A stretch of 64,000 nucleotides of DNA, from contig CAHIKZ030005492.1 in the NCBI GenBank assembly GCA_903632075.3, positions 1,602,590-1,666,589 of the forward strand, read 5' to 3'. The translations under genes were made by a program, and so were the position numbers. The stretch is from Acanthosepion pharaonis (Eukaryota > Mollusca > Cephalopoda > Sepiida > Sepiidae). Shown in pieces: positions 37,601-48,369 of the stretch. Below the pieces are notes generated by a model that made no database searches, was not told where the DNA came from, and saw only the letters and a program-made list of their open reading frames with translations. Each line of letters starts with the position of its first letter. The stretch's first letter is position 1.

Positions 37601-37799
37601 TTGTCTGGTATTCTTTCTTTTTTTTTTTTTTTGTTTAAAAAAGAAAAAAGTTTGTGAAGTGTGAAAAAACTGGTCAGAATTTTGTTGTATATGTTCATTC
37701 TTTAGGTATGCGTAGTTGGGATAAGAATAATCTTGAACAGGAAAAAAAAAATCAACATCCTCTATCAAGTTTTCCAAGAAGTAGGACTAAATATATTAA

Positions 37800-38190
37800 C
37801 CTTTCCAAACAGAAACTATGATCTGGAATTGGAAAGAAAGCAGTGATGACATATACTGTAAATCCATGATAAAAATTCAAGATACAGAATAAATAAATAC
37901 TAAACACCTAAAATACCTAGGTGTAGGGATCAATTATAACAATGAATGGTGCCCAACTTGTTCAGAAATATCTAAAACTGTCTACAACTGATTTCTCATA
38001 TCAATGATTAAAAATGGTTTCTTGTAGGTCTGTATGAACTGGTACTATGGATTCACAAAAAACTTTACTAAATAGCAAAAACATCACTCGAAAACTTTCA
38101 ACAGCAGCAATAATTAAAATGGATAGCCCAAGTAATTTGAAGAGAAAATAACGAAATAATCAATATATTCACATTCCACACTACTTCAAA
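37800..38190 (+). pseudogene. LINE reverse transcriptase palm/thumb fragment
   Basis: The plus-strand frame at about 37902-37990 reads KHLKYLGVGINYNNEWCPTC and ends in a stop soon after. FKYLG followed by a short turn is the conserved segment after YADD in many LINE reverse transcriptases. Downstream, short frames (YYGFTKNFTK, then IKWIAQVI near 38115) sit where relatives have the YG..W and R.W...VTNE blocks. It is badly decayed and is the only recognised LINE piece on the plus strand. Confidence 0.5.
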
Positions 38191-38199
38191 CAAACGCTT

Positions 38200-39150
38200 A
38201 AGAAAGAAGCCCCCATCATGACTGGAAAAAATGATAACAGCTACTGAACTTAAAAATCCTATTTCCCTGAAAAATTGTTTTAATAAAAAGATTTTATAAA
38301 TTAAAAAGCGAGAAAGAAAAAAAAAAGAACATAGCACTGGCTGTTCAGTCAATGTATGTTGAAAGTTTCCATATAGGGAAATGGCCAATATTACCATTTA
38401 TGTGAATTGATGACTTGCTGCTAAAACCAAATATATGCACAGAGGTCAAGTAGGGATTATTTTCATTGAATAATTGTTTTTTTTTTAATTTTCCATTCAT
38501 TTTGTTCCAATAAAATTGGAAATTTCATATTGAACAATCTGACATTTTGATTTGTATAAAAAAATGTTAAAAATGCTTTAATTAGCAAAAATTAACTAAC
38601 AAAAGAATCCTCAAAATGTATTTTAACATAAACATAATAAATTAAACAAAAATTTTAGTTTACAATCTATTCAATTAATTTAATTCAGTAACATTATTTT
38701 AACTTCAAAAATTAGGTTTACTGAGATAATTTTGAAGTGAAACAATAAATGGAAAACCTATTAAGAAATTGTCTTAAGTTCATGAAGACATGATCTTACC
38801 AAGGAAAAATGCATAAGACTTATTTTCTAAATATATTTACTTCATATTCTTATAAAAAGAAAAATGAAAATCCAGATTTTAAAAAAAAATCTATTACATT
38901 TAAAACATCTTTCATTTTCTTAGGTAAGTATTTACTTGACATTTTATGTTTTGGTTTAGGTATTTAAAATGAGAATTAGTAATGCAAGAAATTATCACTT
39001 AACTCATGCTGCTACATGTAAATTAATTTGTATCACAAGAGGAAACAAATAAAAGGCTACCTTTTCTGAATTTCTCATACAGTAAAATTATCCTGAACTG
39101 TATGCAAATAAATAATGTAAATGAGTCTAACATTGGTAGACATGTCAAAC
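38200..39150. other. AT-rich spacer (presumed intron)
   Basis: No recognised feature; it lies directly downstream (minus sense) of the exon at 39276-39155. Confidence 0.45.
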
Positions 39151-39154
39151 TAAC

Positions 39155-39276
39155 CTGGTGATGTTTTCTTCAAATGCTGATATGTACTGTGGGTTACAAT
39201 AGGTAATGGCCAGTGGAATTGATGGTGAACCTCTCTTACAGCCATCACAAAATCTTCAACCTTAGCAGCTCGTAAC
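39155..39276 (-). CDS. Internal coding exon of an unidentified host gene
   Basis: A 122-nt exon on the minus strand. The acceptor is CTCTTTTATTACAG (to 39277) and the donor is CAG/GTTAGT at 39155/39154. It starts in phase 2 and ends in phase 1 and encodes 40 full codons: LRAAKVEDFVMAVREV first, then HHQFHWPLPIVTHSTY, then QHLKKTSP. The sequence looks like a folded, conserved domain segment (amphipathic helix followed by a Trp/Pro-rich turn), unlike the low-complexity chance ORFs around it. I do not recognise the family. It joins in phase to the exon at 12048-11839, the split codon giving Ala. If so, the intron between them is 27106 bp and contains the LTR element and several LINE relics. Confidence 0.7.
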
Positions 39277-39289
39277 CTGTAATAAAAGA

Positions 39290-41915
39290 GAATATCAACC
39301 TTAAATACAGCTAAAGATGAAAACAAATAGAGAATTTGTAGATTAGCATTAATCCTTCTAATATTCGTTCTATAGAAGAAAATCAGGATTTTGCAAATAA
39401 CTGAGCAGAGATGATGTAGAGTTTGTAAAATCCTGGATAAGTCGATATTGAATATGAATTAAAAAGAATATTGGTTAATAAATAAAAATGACTTGCGTGG
39501 AATTTTTCAAAGGTTCTTTAAAAGCCAAAGCACAAACTGTATTTCCAATGAATGGAATTTACAAAAACATTCCATTCTTTTTCTAAGAAAAATGAGTATT
39601 TGAAGAATGGATTTTATTCTTATTCCCATTTGAACTTTACAAAAAGCAGAGAAAGAATATAGAATGAAGTTCAAAGTTGTCATGTGCATCTCAATCATTC
39701 ACTATAGGGAATAAAACAAAGTTTTAGATGATTGTTTTAAGATTTTATCACTATTCAGTGTATAGAAAATGAGACATCAATAGCAAAAAACTAGAACTTG
39801 ATACAGACTTCTTGGATCTCATTCTAGATTAAAATACAGGATGGATATGATAAATGTTTGATCTGCATATTTGGAGACTGGGTTGTATTAAACCAGATTT
39901 TCTGAACATAGAAACATCATTTTTATAATATCGTGACAATGTTTTGGGGATGTCTAAATTGTGTAGAAAGTGCAAGTAACTGCATATTTTATTTCTAACT
40001 TCTGAACAAAATTGATGATAATTTCTATTTTGATATGTGATGTGCACATGTTTATGATACAAGTTTATAAATAATTTCAAAGTATCTTGTATCAATTGAA
40101 GAAAGATGCAATTCAATTTTGATTCATTGGCATTTTCAATATAGCCAGTATACAAATATGCAAATGTATAAAATATATAGTAGTAACAAGATCAAGGTCT
40201 GACTATTTCTTTAAACTTACTGGTTATTAGAAATAAAGCTTTATAAAATTTTGTGCTGTTTCAAGATGAGAAACCACTGTGGCTATTACAAAAAAAAAAA
40301 AAATTCTTTAAATGTTGGAGGTGATACCAACTATGTAAAAATTAACTTGTCTTTAGATAATGAGAAAATCCTTTCTATGTCCACATGCTATTGAATCAAA
40401 GTTCATATATAAGATAATATATATTTGTTCTTCACTATTGAGGAACAAATGTATATTTCTTCTCAGTATAAATTTTAGCTCTGTTATTTTACATTGATCA
40501 CTGTTTTTACCACCTGCGTTCACTATATTATACATATTACATGCACACAAATGCACATGCATGCAAATCAAGCTGTTTGACCTCTAAAACAAATGATTTT
40601 TTTGTAAACAAAGAAAAGCAGAAAAAGATGTAGCAGCAATGTTCAGTAATTAATAATTACAACTTTGATATATTTTATACTGAATTAGAAATTGGAAATG
40701 CAACCTTGAAATTGTGTATTTGCAGCATTGTCACTGCAGGATTACTATCTTGAATATTCCCACACATACACACAAAATAATCAACAACCAAAAGAGTGAG
40801 TGCTAAACATGAGAAACAGCCGATTTGTGGGTTATTTTAATTTTTTTTTAAATTACCTCTATACTTAGGTCTTTTCAACTTAAAGCTACACAAAAATTCC
40901 TCTTTATACAAAGAGGCATTGAATAGATATTACTATAGGTTAATAATTACACTCCAGAAGAAAAAAAAGATGTAATTTACATATTATTGTCAACATGGAT
41001 AAACAATTTTTTTTTTTTTTTTTAACTATCTGCTAGTAGCTCTTGGCAAATACCACATACCTAATCAGCAGTACTATGGAATAATTGATTATAGTGACAG
41101 TTGTTAATTTCACATGCACAAATAATATACACAACCATGTGTACGTGTGTGTGTGCATGCACAAATATCTAGGTACAAGTTTCTGGACATATAAAAAGAG
41201 ACTTATATGAACATCAACACTGACACCAATCTATATTTTTGATTCTGATTGTTCAAGTAATGCTTTAACTGTTACACAAGGCAATAAGAATGAAAGAATT
41301 ATTGGTTGGGAAAAAGTATTTTTGGTAATTTCATAAGAGTGTCCTCTGTGCCCTGAGTGAAAACATCATCTTACCAACCTCTAGATGCTGAATGTCCAGT
41401 CTAGTCTATCAGGATTAAGAAATGATCAACATTATATTTTTCCTCTGTTATTATTTCAAAAGCTGAACTATGCATTGTTAGAAGCTAGTATAGGATAAGA
41501 ACAGAGAAAAAGGATAAAAGACTCAGTCTTTAATTATAATGTAGGTCAACAACATTCTCAAACAACAACTGAATTCTATTAATTAAAACTATAAATACTT
41601 AAAGTATTCACACAAACATCTTAAGGTAGATGTGATTTTATACTAAAGTTAATCCAATACTAAGCCCAAGAAGCATTGAATATATAGGACTACTGAATGA
41701 AATGTGATATGAATGGAAGGGGAGATAGTTGAAAGTGAAGATTATGAGGATAATAACAATCTTTGACTTGAAGAGGTTAACATTATTGTATTCAGCAAAG
41801 TATCCATGTGACAGTGTGTTTCACAAAATAACAGTTCTTGGGGAAAAGAATGTCCTTCTTAAAATTGGAATACAAAGAAAATGATGGTGATTCAACTCTT
41901 GATATAATATATCTG
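39290..41915. other. AT-rich spacer (presumed intron)
   Basis: No coding or mobile motif found. A 108-residue minus-strand ORF at 40155-39829 lacks motifs and splice support. Confidence 0.45.

Positions 41916-41917
<2 letters not shown>

Positions 41918-41977
<60 letters not shown>
41918..41977. repeat. Compound (TA)n(TG)n microsatellite
   Basis: About 29 bases of TA followed by about 31 bases of TG. Confidence 0.95.
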
Positions 41978-41978
<1 letters not shown>

Positions 41979-41984
41979 ACATTC

Positions 41985-43030
41985 ACAATAGAAATCAGTT
42001 TACTATCAATAAAGAAAATAAAAATACTTATTAGTTAATATTTTCCTAAAATTAAAATGTTAAAAATAATCAACATGTGGTCAAGCAGATGGCAAAAAAG
42101 TGTACAACAAAATTCTTTACCCTTGACACAAAGTTTTGCAATGATGACAATAATACATATCTGAAACAAAAATAGTTTCTAACAAAATAAAAATATTACA
42201 GAATGTGAAATGAAAATTAGAGAATGTTGAATAAAAACTTGTTTGTTATAGATGCTGTAAATGACTGATGTGGTTGTATGTAGAATACATAATATAACAA
42301 CTAAAATGGGGACATTATTAAGAGTAAAAAGCATGATTGAGAAGGTCATGGCATTTTGTTAATAAAAAAAAATCAATAAAGCTCAGAAAACTGGAAGAAT
42401 AACTTTGGATAAGAGATAAGTAAAAGTTCATACAAAGAAAGAAATAAGGGAAATAAAATTGATGTTTGGAATAGATTATTATAAATGTGTATACATATAC
42501 ATGAAAGATGGTAAATACATTACAGTACATGTGGACATGCATTCATGTTGATGTATAAATATTAAAGTCTTGCTGTGAGTGCATTCATGTAACAAAGTGT
42601 CTTCTAGTGATAGAATAGTAATATTAACATGCAATAGTACAAGAGGGTGCTGAAAATTGTCAGATTGACCAAAGATAAAAACAATCGTTTGGTCATTTGG
42701 TTTGATTTTAGCAAGTGGGTTGAGCAAGGAACTTTTAAGTATTCCCTTGTATATATTAATGAACAATAAGACAAAATAATAAGACAGAATTTAGATAGTG
42801 AAGTGTGTGTGTGTGTCTGTATGTATATAAATAAAAATTTTGTACAACAGAATTTAAACATGGCTTTGAAAATGACAGATGTTTTCTTTTAAAGGGAGTT
42901 TTTTTGTCCAATACCATGAGAAAGATTTGTTGGAATGACAATAATCAAAACAGCAAACCTGAAAAATGTATACACAGGGGGTAATTAAGGAGCCATAGCT
43001 AAAATAAATTTATTACTAAAAACAAAAAAC
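41985..43030. other. AT-rich spacer, nothing recognised
   Basis: Chance minus-strand ORFs and a short GT tract near 42804-42816 only. Confidence 0.45.
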
Positions 43031-43039
43031 AAATCAGTA

Positions 43040-43790
43040 TAAATAAGGTCCTAGTGAGTATAAAACATAAAAATAATTACTTATGACCCACCCATGAGAT
43101 ACAGAATGAAGAAAGGTCTCTCTGTGCTTGTACAAAGTTGGTCGATGAAGCTTGATGTAAACGGCCTCTAAAAACCATAAATGTTTAACTGACTGAGCTT
43201 TGTGCAGCACCTGAAATGCACCATCAACATATTTGGAAGCACAAGCCAGGTTATTAATCAAATAAAGCCCAATCGCTGACTCACAAACTGACTGAGACAA
43301 GTGATTACTATTACTAGCTCCACCCTATCTTTTATAGGCAGGCACATGTCCAATCTGGGTTTTCAACTGCAAGTTGGTTTGTTCCACATAGTCAGCTTTG
43401 CACTGACATTTAAATTGATAAATCACAAAACTACTTTGCAGTTAGGGCAGAAGAAAAGCAAGAAGTCACCATAGTGACCTTATAATGCTTAACCTTACAT
43501 TCCACTGTAAGTTTAACAACATTCTATGTTGAACCATTATAACTGGAAAAATATTGTAAATGTCTATCAATTCCTCATCTGATTTACAAGGTGAACATAT
43601 CATCAAAGCACGTTGGACCATGGTAGAAATTAATCTTACAGGACTTTGGGACAAAAGAATTCCAATTGGTGTACAAGCCAGTAAACATGGGCTTACAATA
43701 TAGGCTGGTAATAAACAACGCCTCCTATCACCCCTGGTTTTCAATAACTGGTCTGATAATACATTTCCAACTGAGCCATGACATTTAAAA
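43040..43790 (-). mobile_element. Penelope-like element, GIY-YIG endonuclease fragment
   Basis: On the minus strand a run of frames matches the C-terminal part of Penelope-like retroelements. RALMICSPCKSDEELIDIYN (about 43620-43550) is the linker after RT. FVIYQFKCQCKADYVEQTN (about 43440-43375) is the GIY-YIG-type core with paired Cys. SVCESAIGLYLINNLAC and VLHKAQSVKHLWFLEAVYIK follow (43290-43140). In these elements the GIY-YIG domain nicks target DNA. One stop occurs after HVPAYKR (near 43330) and frame changes occur near 43500. No RT is present upstream, where AT-rich spacer with an A run (43786-43801) begins. Confidence 0.75.
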
Positions 43791-43804
43791 AAAAAAAAAA
43801 ACAT

Positions 43805-45355
43805 TTCTCCTATATCATAGGTACTGACTTTTGGGATTTGTAGCAGGTAAATTTATCATTTGTTCATTATTTTGATCAACTAAAAATAAAAATTTATATA
43901 GTTTTTTGTGCAATATTTTTAAAAACAAAATTTATGTAGTATTTAGAGAATACACATGAAAATGTTCAAACAAAAATGCAACAAACTTGTGGTGAAAATA
44001 AGCTTATATCAAGACAAACAAAATGATAAAGAAACATATATTCCAATGGCACATGGCTGTTTCTCTGTAGTGGTATAAAACAAGTGGACATTACTACTAC
44101 TTTTCTGAGAAAGGACAAGTTGACTTTGTGGACAATGACAACATTGAAGATAAGACATCAACTAAGTTGACAATTTGAATAAAACTGTCATAACATCTGT
44201 CTTTGATATATTGACAATAATATCTATGTGAATTTTTTTGTTTCTTTTTAAACAAATGCAGTGTTTGGCGAGTGGTTAAATTTAAAAAAAAAAAACACAC
44301 ATTAGATTGGCCCTTACTATAACTCCTTTTCAGTCATACCATCATGAATATGTTGATATATTTTGATGAAAAGTAGTTAATATTGAGTTCTCATGTATAA
44401 TGTCCCTAAGTCTTAAGATTAGAAATCTGGAAAAGTGTGTCTTGTGTACAAATAATTACAATATTTCATTTTTACTGTCATCTTAGCTTATGCTACATAT
44501 TTTTATAAAAAATTTGTTTGTGTTTATAAATATTCTTATTCTTGCATATTATTATCTATGTTCGCTGTCAGATGATATAATGCTAGAATATTTAATATGA
44601 ACTGCTCCGATACTGTATGCATGTGTTTAATCTGCTTAATCTATTGTGACCAGATGAAGAGATCTAGAATATCAAAATACATCATTGCTAAACAATGCAA
44701 AAATAAAGTTTTATCAGTAAAACTAGAAACTTAATCAGTCAGCAATGTTTTATCATTTCTTTTAGGGCAAATTCAAATAGATATTTTTGCACCACATACA
44801 AAAATACCGAAGACAAGATTGGTAGTGGTTTACAAAACTAAATTTAACAATATTAGTAATCAGTGAGAAATCATTTTATATATCCCTTTATTTATAAAAA
44901 AAAATAAATGAAAATGTTCATCTTTCCATACAGCATAAAATTGTTTAATTAAAACCAAAGTTATTAACAAAGATGTTATTTTTTCAATTCTATCATGCTA
45001 GAACTAGATTAAGACTGGTCAAATAACAGTTACATTAACATTTATTTTTTTTTAAAGATACTCAATATAACATTCTCCGACATTGAAAACTTCATTCAAG
45101 ATTAAAAGGACTCTTTAATCAGATTTAAAATTTCTTCAGTAATGTCAGCCAGTAAAATGAAATAAAGAAATTGTTAATCATGTTTAAACTGTGTTTCAAC
45201 TGAGTTGATAATTAAATGCAATCTCATCACTTTTTGCATCTAAGAAAAGTACCCAAATCCCATGAAAATAAACTTCATTTCTACAATCCAATGAATGAAA
45301 AGTTTAAGGCATATCAAATTAATAATAAAAAAACCAAACTAAACTATTGCTGGGC
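43805..45355. other. AT-rich spacer, nothing recognised
   Basis: No gene or repeat was recognised. Confidence 0.45.
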
Positions 45356-45359
45356 ATCA

Positions 45360-48300
45360 TTTTTTTTCACCTGTACAAGGCTCGAGAGCCATTTGAGGTA
45401 GAGGGTTAAGTAAGCAGTACAGTTGTTATGGATATGTGCAGAAGATAACCTTAGACTTGAACAGTTAAGATTGTAGTGATCAGAGAAGCATCCTCCTGGA
45501 ACTTGGTTCCAGAAAGCAGCAGTTCATGGTAAGAAGCTGCTTGAGTGAAACTTGCATATGACCAATGCAAAGGGAATGAGGGTGATTTGCTAGAATGTGT
45601 GTAGCATGGTGGGGACTTAGCTCTGAAGGTTAGAATTGGTGAAACTAAGGAGTGTATTTTGTCTAAGAACTTTCCATGGAAATAGTGATAGAGTAGTGAG
45701 AGGCTTACAACATTTAATCTGTGAGAAAAGGGTTGTAGCATGGAAAATAATTCATCACTCAAGGATGCAGAGATGCTTTTGGACTATATCAAGACTGGAA
45801 AGTGAAGACTGGGCAGCTCCTGCCCACATATGGCAGCAGTAATTCATTTTAAGTTTGATGTGGCTCTTGTAAAGATAAAGGATAGCAAGAGAAATCAGGC
45901 ATATACGAGAAAGGTACATGGGCATCTTTAGTGATTGATTGTATGTACGAGTTCCACTTGAGGTCTGGTTTGGTTTTGTTTGCTTTATTTTATGGCATAT
46001 GGGTTATTTAATGCCAACAAAATTTTTATTGCTGGTAATATTTTTTTTTAAAAATGTACAGCTGGTAATATATTTTTTTTTTTCATCAAAATTCTGTTGC
46101 TAGTAATATTTTTTTTCATCAAAAATCTATTGCTGGTAATATTTTTTTTTTTTTTAAATGTATTGCTGGTAATAATGTATTTCTGGTAATAATTTTTTTT
46201 TACAAAAAAGTATTTCTGGTATTAAAACCTATTTTTATACTTTCATAGTGTTTTGATCCCAGTATAGGGGTTAACCATAGCTGGGGCCCTAACAGGTGCT
46301 ACCACCCTGGGTCAGAGTGGACCTGGGAACACCAGCAATTAAAAAGTGCTTCCACACTCCCCAAACCTCCTGATCAGAAGCCTTACTGTTGGACGTAGTT
46401 TATCATCTTACTCAGGATGCCTTGAGGTCTGGTTTGAGTTTAAATCCCAATAGGCACTCAAGGCATAGAGCCTCCATGAAAGAACACCGTTCATGATTGG
46501 TAATAGTTCTGGGTTTGATCAGCAACAATGGAATGTAACTAATTTGGTTTTTGAAGCATTGAATGTAACCATCCAGGTTTTCCCTCACAGGGATGTTAGA
46601 ACTAGGTCAGGAGAGATCAGCTGTCAATATCTGGTCATCTAGAATTTAGGAGGTACACCCATATCAGCATAGATATTCACAAATGATTGGAATATACTCT
46701 TAGACAGATCCTTCATGTAAAATAGAAAGAGGGTTGGTCCAAGAAGCAAACCCTGGGAAAAACCAGTGGAGATTTCTAGACCTTTTGCTTAGAAAAATTG
46801 CGAAGACTCTTCCAGTGATTCCACATTTAGAGACTTGTGCAGTAATCCTTTATACCACACTTTGTCAAAGGCCTTTCAAATACATAATGTGATAGTTCTT
46901 GAGATTCTATGAGTAATGACAGTTAATACATCAGAAGTGGATTTGGCAGATTAAATACATACTGCTTGTTGCTCAAAAGGTTGTTCCTATTTAGGTGATC
47001 AACAACCTTTTTGTTGATTATATCCACAAAAAGTTTGCTAATGACATTAAAGAGACTTATGAGTCTATACTGAGAGGAGGCTGAGCACTCAGCTGCGTTC
47101 TTGAAAATCAGGTATATAATTGACATCATCTTCAGACTTAGGAAGAATTCCCCCTCAAGTAGCAGTTAAATAATTAATAAGATGGAGGATAATTCTGGGT
47201 TGATATTTTTAAGTACACCTCTGAGTCAGTGGCTTTCTTAGGGTCAAGACTTTTGATGTCTTGAGAGTTCCCAAGCTGTAATTAAAATATTACAGAGTTC
47301 GAGCTCAGTGAAATAGAAGTCAGGAAGAGAATGATCTATGTCATCTATTTTTGATTTTATGGAAAAGATAGTGGGTGAAGAGATTCACCTTATCTATTGA
47401 GGATGAGATGTTCTCTGAGCCATTTTTAATAGTAGGAAATTCAGAATTTGGTAAGAGATCATCCAGAACTCCTGGGATCCAGTTTGTTCGTTTTCAATGT
47501 TGGTCTAGGCTGCTTGTGCATAGCTATACTTTGCATTTTTTAGAACTTGCAATGATTGCAAGCAGAGATGAATCAGTGATGGTGTATAAAACCCACCATT
47601 CCAAGAAGGAACCAAACTGAGATGAGGGCAGCAGTTTTGGATGCACTATGGTTGAAGAGGGTTGAGAAAGGAGCCTCTGCCATGTCAGTTTTGAAGCTGT
47701 CCCAGTTTGCATCCATGTAGTGAAAAATTGTTTTATGGAACAGCATATCTGGGGATGCCTTTGGTTTGGCATCAACTTGGACACTAACTAGAGAATGGTC
47801 TGATGTGGCTGGGATGGGGTTAAAACTTCTCTGGACAGGATATGAGGAAGAGATCAAGGAGGTTTGCCCAAAGTTCTGTCACATCAGAAACACAGGTGGG
47901 TTCTTCAGTGATCTGTGTTAGTTCATAGGTGATGGAGAAATTTCTACAGTACCTGCCTTTTTTCATTGGTTTTGTTCAAATGGACTAACCACTCTTTGTG
48001 GTGAATTCACCACAGATATGAAAGCTAGCTGAGAGAAATTTGGTGAGGAGATTATCAATCCTCCCAGATATTTGGCAAAAAATTAGTGTCCCATCATCCC
48101 AAGGACAATAGAGAGTGAAAATGAAGGTGGTACTGTGGATAGGTGCTAAGTGGAAATACATATATGGGAGATCTGGGTCCTCATTTTTTGTGTCTCTACC
48201 ACATTGAAGCCCATCTTTAATATAGGAACAGAGATTGTAGTGATTTTGGTAGTCATATTTAGCTATCAGGGGTGCATAACCTGGGATTGTGAACTCATGC

Positions 48301-48360
48301 AGTTGGATAGCATTATTAATACCAGTGCTCTTTAACAAAACAACTGCCATTTTTTTCTAC
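45360..48360 (-). mobile_element. LINE copy C (Jockey/I-like), nearly full ORF2 relic
   Basis: The longest LINE here, minus strand. Order: endonuclease (48350-47750), linker (47720-47130), RT (47130-46440), SINE-like insertion (45973-46420), thumb and C-terminus (45970-45450), then a run of eight A at its 3' end (45360-45367). The endonuclease holds TIPGYAPLIAKYDYQNHYNL and, later, PATSDHSLVSVQVDAKP. RT pieces include LSNKQYVFN, AFDKVWYKGLLHK and GLLLGPTLFLFYMKDL. Catalytic motif C is YADM rather than YADD (46671-46660). Across the insertion the frame continues into LYKSHIKLKMNYCCHMWAGA. The C-terminus has SLSLLYHYFHGK. It belongs to a different subfamily from copies A and B. Multiple frameshifts are present. 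Confidence 0.85.
45973..46420 (-). mobile_element. SINE-like element, copy 2, nested in LINE C
   Basis: It is bounded by a perfect 16-bp direct repeat, CTTGAGGTCTGGTTTG, at 45957-45972 and 46421-46436. The LINE frame resumes on the other side. It has the same layout as copy 1: a CAAA-rich tail at the low-coordinate end, a TTTATGGCAT segment, about six degenerate ~30-bp TTGCTGGTAATATTTTTTTT units (46020-46210), then a unique part. The unique part has CCATAGCTGGGGCCCTAACA and GGGTCAGAGTGGACCTG and ends with GTTGGACGTAGTTTATC and TTACTCAGGATGC. This copy is longer than copy 1 because the unique part is retained. There is no ORF. Confidence 0.8.
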
Positions 48361-48369
48361 AACCCTCTA

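Noticed and set aside
39829..40155. A 108-residue minus-strand ORF upstream of the conserved exon
   Set aside because: No recognisable motif, no clear splice borders and AT-driven composition; this length is plausible by chance in 64 kb.
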